This document shows, one piece after another, positions 51,101 through 60,152 of a stretch of 64,000 nt of DNA (positions within the stretch are counted from its first letter, which is position 1; every line of letters starts with the position of its first letter). Origin of the DNA: Halomonas alkaliantarctica (GTDB taxonomy: Bacteria > Pseudomonadota > Gammaproteobacteria > Pseudomonadales > Halomonadaceae); contig NZ_CP122961.1 of the NCBI RefSeq assembly GCF_029854215.1, forward strand, positions 2,418,001 to 2,482,000. The letters run 5' to 3'. A model generated the notes under the pieces. That model had not been told where the DNA came from. It did not search any database and worked only from the letters and a program-made list of their open reading frames with translations. Both the position numbers and the translations under genes were made by a program.

Positions 51101-54100
51101 TGGTCTCTTTGGCTTCGTCCATTTCCAGCAGCAGATCCTGAAGTGCTTGGCCGTGCTCGCCGGGGTCTTGCCACATGCCTCGCTGGGCGGCTTCGAGTAA
51201 GCGCTCGGCCATCTCTTCCAGAGCTGCGGGGTTGTGGTCGCGCAGAAACTGCTGATTGGCGGCGTCGAGCACCAGGGCGTCGCTTACCTGTGCGTACTGG
51301 TAGTCGGCAATCAGGTCGGTGGTGGCGTCGTAGGCAAATAGGTAGTCCACCGTGGCGGCCATCTCAAAGGCGCCTTTGTAGCCGTGCTCGCGCATGGCGT
51401 TGATCCATTTGGGGTTCAGCACCCGTGAGCGAATCACCTTTGCCAGCTCCTCTTTCAAGGTGCGAATCTTGGGCATCGCAGGGTTGGCGTGGTCGGCGTG
51501 GTAAATCTCCGGCGCCTTTCCGCTCAGCGAGCGGGTGGCGTTGGCCATGCCGCCCTGGAAGGCGTAGTAGCTGTTGGAATCGAGAATATCGTGCTCGCGG
51601 TTATCCTGATTTTGCATCACCGCATCCAGCCCTTGGAGCTGCTGCTCGAAGGCACCGCGCGCGGCGGTACCGGAGGCCTTGAACTGACCGTAGGCGTAGG
51701 CGCCTGCACCCATGTAGGCCTCGGCCAAATCGTCGGCGCTGTCCCAGGCGCGGTTTTCAATCAGCCGGTTGAGGCCCGCGCCGTATTCGCCGGGCTTGCT
51801 GCCGAAAATACGGTAGCTCGCCTCCTGGGCGGCCATCTCCGGGCTTAGCCCCTGGTCTTCCAGCTCTTGCTGGCGGGAAAGCACCGCAGCGCGGATGGTG
51901 TTGCTGTTACCCGGCTCTTCATAGCGCGCCACCGCCTGAACGGCGGCGTCAAACAGGCGAATCACGTTGGGGAAGGCGTCGCGGAAGAACCCGGACACCC
52001 GCAGCGTGACGTCTACCCTGGGGCGATTGAGCAGCATCGAGGGAATGACTTCAAAGTCGCTCACCCGCTGGGAACCCAGCGACCAGAGGGGACGCACGCC
52101 CATCAGCGCGAAGGCCTGGGCGATGTCATCGCCGCCAGTGCGCATGGTCGCAGTGCCCCAGATGGATAGCCCCAACCGCCGCGGATAGTCGCCGTGATCC
52201 TGCAGGTAGCGCTCGACAAACGCCTGGGCGGATTTTTCGCCCAGCGTCCAGGCGGCGGGCGATGGAATCGAGCGGTTATCGACACTGAAAAAGTTGCGCC
52301 CAGTGGGCAGCGTATCCAGCCGCCCCCGGCTGGGCGCACCGCTGGGCCCGGCAGGCACGAAGATGCCCTCGAGGCCGTCGAGCAGCGACTGAAGCTCCAT
52401 CTTCACGCCGCGCTGCATGGTGACCCATAGCTGGTCGCGGGCGTAGCGCAGCTGCGCTGCCGTAGCGGGGTAATCTCGGCCCAGGTCGTCCAGGCAGCCG
52501 TCTGCCAATACGTAGTCGGCCACCCAGCGTTCGGCCAGCAGTTCCAGGCGCTCGCGGGCATCCGCCCCGGTGCGCCAGGGGGTATCGAGCTGCTGGCTTA
52601 AAATAGCTGGTTTGGGCCCCTGCCAAGGCTCGCTGCCCGCGGCTAACGGATCAAAATCCAAGCCTAAATCGCTGGCCAGGTTGTGCAGCAGGCCGCGGCT
52701 GGCCACCGTTTCGCCCCGGGGGAGCCGCAACAGTGCCACCAAGGTGCCCGACCGCTTCTCTTCCGGAGGCAGCGTGCCGAGTATGTGAAGGCCGTGACGA
52801 ATCTGCGATTCCTTGATGTCGCACAGGAAGGTGTCCAGCTCGTTAAGAATCTCGGCGTCATCAGCGCTATCCACGGCGTGCGCCAGCTCCTGGTCGATAC
52901 CGGTATCACGCAGGTGGGCGAGAATCTGGCTGCGTATCAGCGCTTCCCGGCGGGGATCCATATCCAGCGCTTGGTAATATTCGTCGGTGAGCGCTTCAAG
53001 CTCGGCCATAGGGCCGTAGAGTTCGGCCCGCGCCAATGGCGGCATCAGGTGATCTATAATCACCGCCTGACTGCGGCGCTTGGCCTGGGCGCCCTCACCG
53101 GGGTCGTTGACGATAAACGGATAAAAGTGCGGCAGTGGCCCCAGAGCAATATCCGGCCAGCAGTCGGCGCTCAAGGCGATGCTTTTACCCGGCAGCCATT
53201 CTAAATTACCGTGCTTGCCCACATGGATAACCGCATCGACCTGGTAGTGCTCACGCAGCCAAAAATAAAACGCCAGGTAACTGTGCGGCGGCGCCAGCTC
53301 CATATCGTGGTAGGACTGGGTGAGATCGTCGATAAAGTCGCGTTCCGGCTGGATACCCACAAAGGTCTCCCCCAGACGAATACCGGCGATCATCAAGCGT
53401 CCCTGGCGACATTTGGGGTCTTCGTGAGGCGCGCCCCAGCGCGTCCATACGGTTTCCTGCAGCTCGCTGGGCAGGGTTTGAAACCAGGCCAGGTAGTCAT
53501 CAACGCTGATGCTCTGCCAGCAGGCGCGCTGGTCGAGGCTGGCGTGGTCGTTGGTTACCGCGCCCTGAAGCTGGCGGATCAATTCATCGCCGTTTTCCGG
53601 CAGCTCGCTGAGCGGGTAACCCGACGCTTTCAGGGCGCTGAGAATCTGCAGCGTCGACGCAGGCGTATCCAGCCCGACCCCGTTACCGATCCGGCCATCA
53701 CGATTGGGGTAGTTGGCCATGATCAGCGCGACACGCTTTTGCCCGTTGGGGGTCAGTCGCAGCGAACAAATGCGCCGCGCCAGCTCGGCCACAAAGGCGG
53801 CCCGCTCCGGGTGGATCACGTGGTGGGTCACCGCCAGTTGGCAGCGCGGGTTGTAGTGGGCTTCGGCTTTAAAGCCCACGGCCCGGGTGATGATGCGGCC
53901 ATCCATTTCGGGGAGCACCACCTGCATCGCCACATCGCGACTATGCAGCCCGGCAGCCATGCCCTGCCAGTCTTCACTGGTGCTGCTGGCAAGAATCGCC
54001 TGGAGCACGACCGGACGCCCTACAAACAGACTGTTTTGAAGGTCAGCGGGTAATTCTTCACTCCCCTCTTTACCCTGGGCATCGACCTGGTCGGCGTTAC

Positions 54101-54941
54101 GATTGACCGCAAAGCTCGTGGTGTTAATTACCAGCATCGCGCCGGTCTGCTCAATCAGGTGATTGATAAAATCAATGCACGGCCCTTCTTTCAGGGACGC
54201 CACGGCCACCGCTAACGGCTCAAGCCCCTGGTCTTTAAGCGCTGCGATCATGCCGTCGGGCACAGCGGTGTTCGCCCCCTGTAAATGGCTGCGATAAAAC
54301 AGCAGCAGGCACACCGGCCGCCCGGGTACCTGGCGATCGCGCCACTCGCTGAGGCTGGACGCCTGCTGCTCCTGCGGCGCATAAATCACCGCTGGCGGAA
54401 TGACCTTGGGCTCCTGCCAGTCACCCAACGACCTATCTATACACTCGCTGGCCATATACTCATTGGCGACAAAGCGTAGCAGCTGCTCGGCGTTATCGGT
54501 ACCGCCCTCGCGTAGGTAGCGCCACACGCGATACGCGTCATCGAAGGCGATGGTGGAGTCTTCCAGCAGGGCGTCATCGGGGGCATCGCAGCCCGGCACC
54601 AGTATCAGTTGGCGCTCGGGTTTGGCTGCCGCCCAGGCCAGCAGGCGTTCGTGGCCATACTGCCAGTAGGCCTTGCCGCCCAGCAGCGAGACGATGACCA
54701 ACTGAGCCTTTTCCAGCACCCGATCTTCGTAGAGATCGTAGGCAGCGGGTTTTACCAGGTTCATCCAGTTGGCCAACCGCACCGAGGGGTACGCTTCGCC
54801 CAGACGATCAACCGCCTGGGCCAGCGCCGAGAGATTGCTATCGGCGGCGGAGAGTATCACGACCTCGGCGGGGCTCTGTTGCAGGTCGATGATGCCTTCA
54901 TCATCGACAAAGCCTCCGGGCTTGGCGGCAAATAAGTGCAT
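51072..54941 (-). CDS. cobN: Cobaltochelatase large subunit CobN
   Basis: 1289 residues, matching CobN (about 1275). It inserts cobalt into hydrogenobyrinic a,c-diamide. Visible family segments: LANWMNLVKPAAYDLYEDRV, YHDMELAPPHSYLAFYFWLR, VHVGKHGNLEWLPGKSIALS, and SIWGTATMRTGGDDIAQAFAL. The cobW stop and cobN start share bases (TAATG). Its motor partner here is the ChlI/ChlD-like fusion at 58012, not CobS/CobT. Confidence 0.97.
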   Translation of the reverse strand: MHLFAAKPGGFVDDEGIIDLQQSPAEVVILSAADSNLSALAQAVDRLGEAYPSVRLANWMNLVKPAAYDLYEDRVLEKAQLVIVSLLGGKAYWQYGHERLLAWAAAKPERQLILVPGCDAPDDALLEDSTIAFDDAYRVWRYLREGGTDNAEQLLRFVANEYMASECIDRSLGDWQEPKVIPPAVIYAPQEQQASSLSEWRDRQVPGRPVCLLLFYRSHLQGANTAVPDGMIAALKDQGLEPLAVAVASLKEGPCIDFINHLIEQTGAMLVINTTSFAVNRNADQVDAQGKEGSEELPADLQNSLFVGRPVVLQAILASSTSEDWQGMAAGLHSRDVAMQVVLPEMDGRIITRAVGFKAEAHYNPRCQLAVTHHVIHPERAAFVAELARRICSLRLTPNGQKRVALIMANYPNRDGRIGNGVGLDTPASTLQILSALKASGYPLSELPENGDELIRQLQGAVTNDHASLDQRACWQSISVDDYLAWFQTLPSELQETVWTRWGAPHEDPKCRQGRLMIAGIRLGETFVGIQPERDFIDDLTQSYHDMELAPPHSYLAFYFWLREHYQVDAVIHVGKHGNLEWLPGKSIALSADCWPDIALGPLPHFYPFIVNDPGEGAQAKRRSQAVIIDHLMPPLARAELYGPMAELEALTDEYYQALDMDPRREALIRSQILAHLRDTGIDQELAHAVDSADDAEILNELDTFLCDIKESQIRHGLHILGTLPPEEKRSGTLVALLRLPRGETVASRGLLHNLASDLGLDFDPLAAGSEPWQGPKPAILSQQLDTPWRTGADARERLELLAERWVADYVLADGCLDDLGRDYPATAAQLRYARDQLWVTMQRGVKMELQSLLDGLEGIFVPAGPSGAPSRGRLDTLPTGRNFFSVDNRSIPSPAAWTLGEKSAQAFVERYLQDHGDYPRRLGLSIWGTATMRTGGDDIAQAFALMGVRPLWSLGSQRVSDFEVIPSMLLNRPRVDVTLRVSGFFRDAFPNVIRLFDAAVQAVARYEEPGNSNTIRAAVLSRQQELEDQGLSPEMAAQEASYRIFGSKPGEYGAGLNRLIENRAWDSADDLAEAYMGAGAYAYGQFKASGTAARGAFEQQLQGLDAVMQNQDNREHDILDSNSYYAFQGGMANATRSLSGKAPEIYHADHANPAMPKIRTLKEELAKVIRSRVLNPKWINAMREHGYKGAFEMAATVDYLFAYDATTDLIADYQYAQVSDALVLDAANQQFLRDHNPAALEEMAERLLEAAQRGMWQDPGEHGQALQDLLLEMDEAKETNGHASQPAH

Positions 54942-56047
54942 TAGGTAGCCGTTTGAACCTCTGCTTCAGCCAGCGCATCACGCAGCGCTGCACTATCCAG
55001 GTGTTTGCCAATAATCACTAATTGGGTTTGGCGGATTTCGTCCTGAGCCCACAGTCGGTCGAAGTAGCCTTCCAAACGCTCTCCCACCGCTTGAATCACT
55101 CGGCGCATGGGCTTGCCCGGAATCGCCGCAAAGCCCTTGGCGCGGTATATCTCGTGGCTTTTCAGCAGTTGCTGGAGCTTCTCGGCCAGGATATCTCCAT
55201 CGACTTCGCCCAGGGTGATCACGCAGGAATCAAAATTATCGTGGGCGTGATCGTGGTGAGCGCCTTCGGCGTGGTGCTTGTCGTGGTGATTGGTAATGCT
55301 ATCGATGTTTTTTTCGCTGGCTGCACCGATGCCCATCAGTGCTTCCAACTGGGTGGTGTCGGTGGTCTGGGTCTGATCGATAAATAGCGTTTTCACCGAG
55401 GCCGTCACCCGTGCCTGAATCACGGCTTCCACCTGTGTGCGCTCTTCCGGGCTGAGCAGGTCGGCCTTGCTGACCAGCACCAGATCCGCCGCGCTAAGCT
55501 GGTCATCGAGCAGCTCGCGCAGGCTGGGGTCGTGATCCAGGCTCTCGTCGGCGAGGCGCTGGGCGGCCACCTTGTCCACGTCGCTGGCATAGCGCCCGGC
55601 GGCCACGGCGGGGCCGTCGATCACGGTAATAATCGCATCCACAGTGCAGTGCTGGCGCACGTCGGGCCAGTTGAACGCCTGCACCAGTGGCTTGGGCAGC
55701 GCCAGGCCGCTGGTTTCGATCAGGATGTGGTCGATATCGTCGCGGCGGGCGACCAGCTTTTTCATGACCGGCAGAAACTCTTCTTCCACGGTGCAGCAGA
55801 TACAGCCGTTGGCAAGTTCATAGATGCTGCCGTCTTCTCCGTCTAGCTGCCCGCCTTCGCTACCCTCTTCACACCCCAGCGCACAGCTGCGCAGCAGGCT
55901 GGAGTCGATATCCTGTTCGCCAAACTCATTGACGATCACGGCGATCCGTTTGCCGGTCACCTGACGCAGAATATTGGCCAGCAGCGTTGTTTTACCGCTG
56001 CCCAGGAAACCAGTGACGACCGTGGCGGGAATTTTATTGAGTTGCAT
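54941..56047 (-). CDS. cobW: COG0523 GTPase CobW
   Basis: 368 residues. P-loop GFLGSGKTTLL near residue 14, the metal-binding C-x-C-C in NGCICCTVEEEF, NKxD-like SKADLL, and a histidine-rich loop (HHDKHHAEGAHHDHAH) near residue 260. CobW GTPases deliver metal ions; here cobalt delivery to CobN is likely from position. It starts 14 bases inside the end of cobB. Confidence 0.95.
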   Translation of the reverse strand: MQLNKIPATVVTGFLGSGKTTLLANILRQVTGKRIAVIVNEFGEQDIDSSLLRSCALGCEEGSEGGQLDGEDGSIYELANGCICCTVEEEFLPVMKKLVARRDDIDHILIETSGLALPKPLVQAFNWPDVRQHCTVDAIITVIDGPAVAAGRYASDVDKVAAQRLADESLDHDPSLRELLDDQLSAADLVLVSKADLLSPEERTQVEAVIQARVTASVKTLFIDQTQTTDTTQLEALMGIGAASEKNIDSITNHHDKHHAEGAHHDHAHDNFDSCVITLGEVDGDILAEKLQQLLKSHEIYRAKGFAAIPGKPMRRVIQAVGERLEGYFDRLWAQDEIRQTQLVIIGKHLDSAALRDALAEAEVQTAT

Positions 56048-57422
56048 GGGTAAATGCCTCGCTAAGAAGTTGCTGTTCGGCGTGCGCCTGGGTTGATAAA
56101 AAAGGCGTTGATGAAAACAAGCGAGCCACAGCGTCAGGATTATTAGGGAAAAACAGGTGCAAATAGGTCGCCGTCAGGCGCTTTTGGCGGTAAATCGCCT
56201 CCCCCGGTGCGGGGTGCCGCTGGCGGCGGCCGTGGCCAATCGGCTCGGGGGTGCCTTCCGCCATGGAGCGGTGGTGCGCATGGCCGCGAACCGGGCCTTC
56301 CGGCAGCTCGGCGGTTTGCATCCCCTGGCAGCCCCGCCGCCCGCGCATGGCGCCTTGCCCAGGCAGCAGGCCCAGCATGGTGTGGGTAATATCGTCGTAG
56401 TCGGTCAGGGTTTCCAGACAGTACAGCAGCCCGCCACACTCGGCCAGAATGGGTTTGTCGGCACTATAGAACGCATCAATGGCCGAACGCATGGCGCCGT
56501 TATTCGCCAGCGTTTGAGCGTGAAGCTCCGGGTAGCCACCGGGCAGCCACAGGGCGTCGCATTCGGGCAGGTGGCTATCCGTCAGCGGTGAAAAGAAGCG
56601 CAGCGTCGCGCCCATCTGCTCCAGCAGGTCGAGGTTGGCCTGATAGACAAAGCTGAAGGCGGCGTCCCGGGCCACGCCAATGGTGTGGCCGTTGAGCAAC
56701 GGCTTAGCGGCCGCAAGTTGTTCCTGGGGGGCGGTAAAGGTCACCGGTGAAAGCGCGGCGAGCGCGTCCAGCAGCCCGGCGGCTTCCAGCGCTTTGGCAC
56801 CCGCCTCAAAGCGGGCTTCCAGATCCTCTCGAATCTCCGCCGCCTGGACGAGGCCCAGGTGGCGCTCGGGGAGCGACAGCGCGGGGTCGCGAGGCATGGC
56901 GGCCAGCAGAGGAATCGTCGGCGGCAGCGCGTCTTCGATCAACTCCCGATGTCGCGCCGAGCCGCAGGCATTGGCGATCAGCCCGGCGATATGAATGTCG
57001 TCGCGAAAGCTGGCCAGCCCCGAGACCAGCGCGGCGGCGGTCTGGGCCATGCCTTTTACATCCATGACGATCGCCATGGGAATATCGAACAGAGCCGCTA
57101 GATCGGCGCTGGAGGGCTCGCCGTCGAACAGCCCCATAGCGCCTTCCACCAGGATCAAGTCCGCTTCACAGGCGGCGTCATAAAAGCGCTGGCGGCAGTA
57201 GGCCTCGCCTGCCATCCATAGATCCAGCTGATCCACCGGCTGGCCGGAGGCCTGGGCGAGTATCTGCGGGTCAAGGTAGTCCGGGCCGGTCTTGAACACT
57301 CGCACCACCTTGCCCTGGTTGCGCAATAGACGCGCCAGGCCCGCGGTGACGGTGGTTTTGCCCTGGCCTGAGGCCGGGGCGGCGATAAACAGCGCGGGGC
57401 AGCGAGCGGTTGGCGTCGTCAT
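56034..57422 (-). CDS. cobB: Cobyrinic/hydrogenobyrinic acid a,c-diamide synthase CobB
   Basis: 462 residues. P-loop FIAAPASGQGKTTVTAGL, VRVFKTGPDYLDPQI, then a C-terminal glutamine amidotransferase with Cys in ILAECGGLLYCLE and a late THLYLHLFF-like histidine segment. It amidates the a and c side chains before cobalt insertion in the aerobic route. Start overlaps the cobO stop (TGATG). Confidence 0.96.
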   Translation of the reverse strand: MTTPTARCPALFIAAPASGQGKTTVTAGLARLLRNQGKVVRVFKTGPDYLDPQILAQASGQPVDQLDLWMAGEAYCRQRFYDAACEADLILVEGAMGLFDGEPSSADLAALFDIPMAIVMDVKGMAQTAAALVSGLASFRDDIHIAGLIANACGSARHRELIEDALPPTIPLLAAMPRDPALSLPERHLGLVQAAEIREDLEARFEAGAKALEAAGLLDALAALSPVTFTAPQEQLAAAKPLLNGHTIGVARDAAFSFVYQANLDLLEQMGATLRFFSPLTDSHLPECDALWLPGGYPELHAQTLANNGAMRSAIDAFYSADKPILAECGGLLYCLETLTDYDDITHTMLGLLPGQGAMRGRRGCQGMQTAELPEGPVRGHAHHRSMAEGTPEPIGHGRRQRHPAPGEAIYRQKRLTATYLHLFFPNNPDAVARLFSSTPFLSTQAHAEQQLLSEAFTHATQ

Positions 57423-58015
57423 CAGTATTCGATCCCCGCCTGGGCTTTGACGCCGCCGCGAAAGGCGTGGCGCTCATCTTGAACAACGCTGATGGTATCG
57501 GCGATTTCCTGCAGCGGCGTGACCATGGTGCGCCCGGTAATGATGACGTTCTGGTGTGCCGGGCGGCGCTTAAGTGCTTCCACCACCGGCTCGGGGTCGA
57601 GATAGCCGTACTTGAACATATAGCTCATCTCGTCCAGCACGATCAGTTGATAGGCGGGGTTTTCCAGCAGCCCTTTGGCGACCAACCAAGCGTCCTGGGC
57701 AGCTTCGATATCACGCTCCCTGTCTTGGGTTTCCCAGGTAAAGCCGTGGCCCATGATGTGCCAATCAAGCTTGGGATGATCACGAAAGAACAGGTACTCG
57801 CCGGTTTCGCGGCGGCCTTTGATGAACTGAATCACCGCGCACTGCTGACCGTGCCCCAGTGAACGCGCCATGGTGCCAAAGGCGGAGCTACTTTTACCCT
57901 TGCCGTTGCCTTTGAGCAGAATCAGCACGCCGCGTTCTTCCGTTGCCTTGCTGATGCGCTCATCGACCACGTCTTTTTTACGCCGCATACGATTGAGGTG
58001 GCTTGCGTCGCTCAT
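57422..58015 (-). CDS. cobO: Cob(I)yrinic acid a,c-diamide adenosyltransferase CobO
   Basis: 197 residues: P-loop LLKGNGKGKSSSAFGTMARSLGHG, IQFIKGRRETGEYLFF, VLDEMSYMFKYGYLD and VIITGR. It adds the 5'-deoxyadenosyl ligand. ATG 58015 overlaps the chlID stop by 4 bases; an upstream in-frame ATG lies inside chlID and is not used. Confidence 0.96.
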   Translation of the reverse strand: MSDASHLNRMRRKKDVVDERISKATEERGVLILLKGNGKGKSSSAFGTMARSLGHGQQCAVIQFIKGRRETGEYLFFRDHPKLDWHIMGHGFTWETQDRERDIEAAQDAWLVAKGLLENPAYQLIVLDEMSYMFKYGYLDPEPVVEALKRRPAHQNVIITGRTMVTPLQEIADTISVVQDERHAFRGGVKAQAGIEY

Positions 58016-59808
58016 GAGAGGTTCCCAGGTTGATGTGCAGAGACAGTAGGCGCCATAGAGGGTTTGCCAAACGAGGCAGGCCAGTAACGCGCGCCCAGCT
58101 GTTGGGCAATTCGCGCGCCCTGCCCGCATTTGACTCTGGACTGTTCGGTATCGATCAGCAGGCAGTCATCCAGCGGGGCGAGGTCGTCAACGGTTTCCCG
58201 GGTGCGGCCATCGGTAATCAGATAGGTGCGCACCTTCAGGCCGGGCTCGCGGCGCTGCCACTGGCGGATCAGCCGCTTGGCTTCAATGATGGCTTCCCGC
58301 AGCGGGGTGCCGCCACCGCCGTTGGCCGCCTCAAGCGTGCCCCGCGGGTTTTTGGGCGCCCGGCGGCGGGAGAGTATCGGCACCACGCCACCGTTGCCAA
58401 ACCCCAGCACCGCGACCTGCTCCCGCGCGGCGTAGGCTTGGCCGACCAGCGATTCTACCAGCCCCTTTGCCTGGCCTAACAGGCGTTGCCCCAGGGTGGA
58501 ACCGGAAGTGTCCAGCAACACCAGATGGGCAGTCGCCTGCCCGGCGCGGGACTTACGCATCTTTAGCTGCTGCCAGGGCCACTGGCCGCGATTGGCGATC
58601 AGCGTCGCGAACCCGTCCAGCCGCGAGGTCGCTACTTGGGAGCGGCCACGGCCTTGCGTTTGGCCGCTGCCCGACGTTGCCGGTGATTCGGCGCTGCTGG
58701 AAGCCTGGTTTAAAGTCTTGCTCGAAGGCTCGTCCGGCCAGGGCGACGCGGGGGAACTGATCACTTGCTGAGCCTGGGGCGGCATGGCGCCCCACTGGCC
58801 TGACCCGCCGTTTTGAGGGTCTGACGGGCCAGCGCTGTTGCGATGATCCTCGCCAACACCCGACGACCGATCAGGCGGCGTGGAAGGTGGCGGGCTTGAG
58901 GAACCCCCGCTTTGCTCGGGGGGTTGGGCGTCTGAACCAGCGTCTGATGAACGCGTCCGCCGGTGAGCAAGCACCCAGGGTTCAACCGTATCGATATCTG
59001 TCTGGCTAACGCTCGCCGCGCCTCGCCAGGCCGCATGGGCCTGGGCTGCCCGGTGCCAGGTAACGTCTGCCCGCATTCCCTCAACACCGGCGGCTTCGCA
59101 GCGCTGGGCAATCGTCGCGTAGACCCAGCTTTCGGTCGCCACCGTTGCCAGCGCCTGCTGGGCGTCTTCCAACTGCTGCATTAGCGCGGCCTGCTCGGCC
59201 GCAAACTGCGCTTTATAGGCCTCGGGGTCGCGGTCAAAGCCGTCGCGCTGCTGGACGATAGCAATACGCTCGTCGATGCTCATGGCACCCGTCTGCTCGA
59301 GGCAGAGGCCGAAACGGTCGAGTAACTGTGGGCGCAGCTCGCCCTCATCCGGGTTCATTGTGCCGATCAGGCTAAAGCGCGCCGGGTGGGAGTGGCTGAT
59401 GCCATCGCGCTCGACCACGTTGACGCCACTGGCGGCCACGTCCAGCAGCAAATCCACCAGCATATCCGGCAGCAGATTGACCTCATCCACGTAAAGCACC
59501 CCGCCGTGGGCCTTGGCGAGCAAGCCGTCATGAAACGTGGCTTCGCGCTCGGCCAACACCTTGTTCAGATCCAGGCTGCCCACCAGGCGGTCTTCGCTGG
59601 CACCGAGGGGTAAAGTCACAAAGGGTGGTTTTTTGCCGCTTTGGTCTTTAGGCAAAACCTCTGCCAGCGCCCGCGCCAGGGTGGACTTCGCACTCCCCCG
59701 GGGGCCGCTGATCAACACACCGCCAATGCGGGGGTTAATAGCATTCAGCAACAAGGCGGTTTTCAGCGGTTTCTGACCGACCACCGCCGCAAACGGAAAC
59801 TCACTCAC
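58012..59808 (-). CDS. Fused AAA+/VWA chelatase subunit (ChlI-ChlD type), cobaltochelatase motor
   Basis: 598 residues from GTG 59808 (GGGAGG 5 bases upstream). Residues about 5-220 are a ChlI/BchI-like AAA+ with intact Walker A (GPRGSAKST), Walker B (GGVLYVDEVNLLPD) and SLIGTMNPDEGELRPQLLDRFG. A Pro/Ser/Gly-rich linker (about 300-410) leads to a VWA domain with MIDAS LLDTSGSTLGQ, GGGGTPL and TDGRT. In Mg-chelatase these are two proteins. As first gene of the cob operon beside cobN, it most likely drives cobalt insertion in place of CobS/CobT. Confidence 0.92.
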   Translation of the reverse strand: MSEFPFAAVVGQKPLKTALLLNAINPRIGGVLISGPRGSAKSTLARALAEVLPKDQSGKKPPFVTLPLGASEDRLVGSLDLNKVLAEREATFHDGLLAKAHGGVLYVDEVNLLPDMLVDLLLDVAASGVNVVERDGISHSHPARFSLIGTMNPDEGELRPQLLDRFGLCLEQTGAMSIDERIAIVQQRDGFDRDPEAYKAQFAAEQAALMQQLEDAQQALATVATESWVYATIAQRCEAAGVEGMRADVTWHRAAQAHAAWRGAASVSQTDIDTVEPWVLAHRRTRSSDAGSDAQPPEQSGGSSSPPPSTPPDRSSGVGEDHRNSAGPSDPQNGGSGQWGAMPPQAQQVISSPASPWPDEPSSKTLNQASSSAESPATSGSGQTQGRGRSQVATSRLDGFATLIANRGQWPWQQLKMRKSRAGQATAHLVLLDTSGSTLGQRLLGQAKGLVESLVGQAYAAREQVAVLGFGNGGVVPILSRRRAPKNPRGTLEAANGGGGTPLREAIIEAKRLIRQWQRREPGLKVRTYLITDGRTRETVDDLAPLDDCLLIDTEQSRVKCGQGARIAQQLGARYWPASFGKPSMAPTVSAHQPGNLS

Positions 59809-60152
59809 CGGCACCTCCCGTGCTAGGCAAGCCTGCCAACCCACCGACCTTTGCTGAACACTTTGATGACCAACGGACTTGAGTTTGATTCATGATAACC
59901 AGGTGAGTAATGATAAAACCATTCATAAAGAAGTGATGACATAAAGGCATGCAGTATAGAGGAAGGCATGGCGGCGAAGCCAGTTTAGCTCCCAGGACCC
60001 ACCCAAGAGACAGCCCAGATAAGCATAAGGTAAGATACGGCTGATCTTTGACATTAAGTCGATCAATTATGTTATAACATTACATATGTACGCTAATAAA
60101 AATGTTATTCGGCCATCAACTCTCTAGCCCACACGTTTACTGGAAGCCAGAC
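59809..60152. other. Divergent regulatory region between the cob operon and the ABC importer
   Basis: No gene. Contains the Zur-like palindrome at 60069-60080 and AT-rich stretches with several TATAAT-like motifs around 60060-60110. A segment near 59961-59994 (GGAAGGC, GGCGGCGAAGCCAG) recalls the 3' part of a cobalamin riboswitch, but the conserved 5' core is absent, so no riboswitch is called. The leader of the cob operon is therefore unexplained. Confidence 0.5.
60069..60080. promoter_or_regulatory. Zur-like palindrome
   Basis: ATGTTATAACAT is a perfect 12-bp palindrome followed by TACAT; it resembles Zur boxes of gammaproteobacteria (TGTTATA...TATAACA types). It lies 73 bases before the binding-protein start and could control the importer and, divergently, the cob operon with cobW. 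Confidence 0.45.

Noticed and set aside
59955..60005. Possible cobalamin riboswitch (GGAAGGC...GGCGG..AAGCCAG on the plus strand)
   Set aside because: Only a fragment similar to the 3' B12 box is present; the conserved 5' core and the rest of the box are missing, and the remaining bases do not fit.
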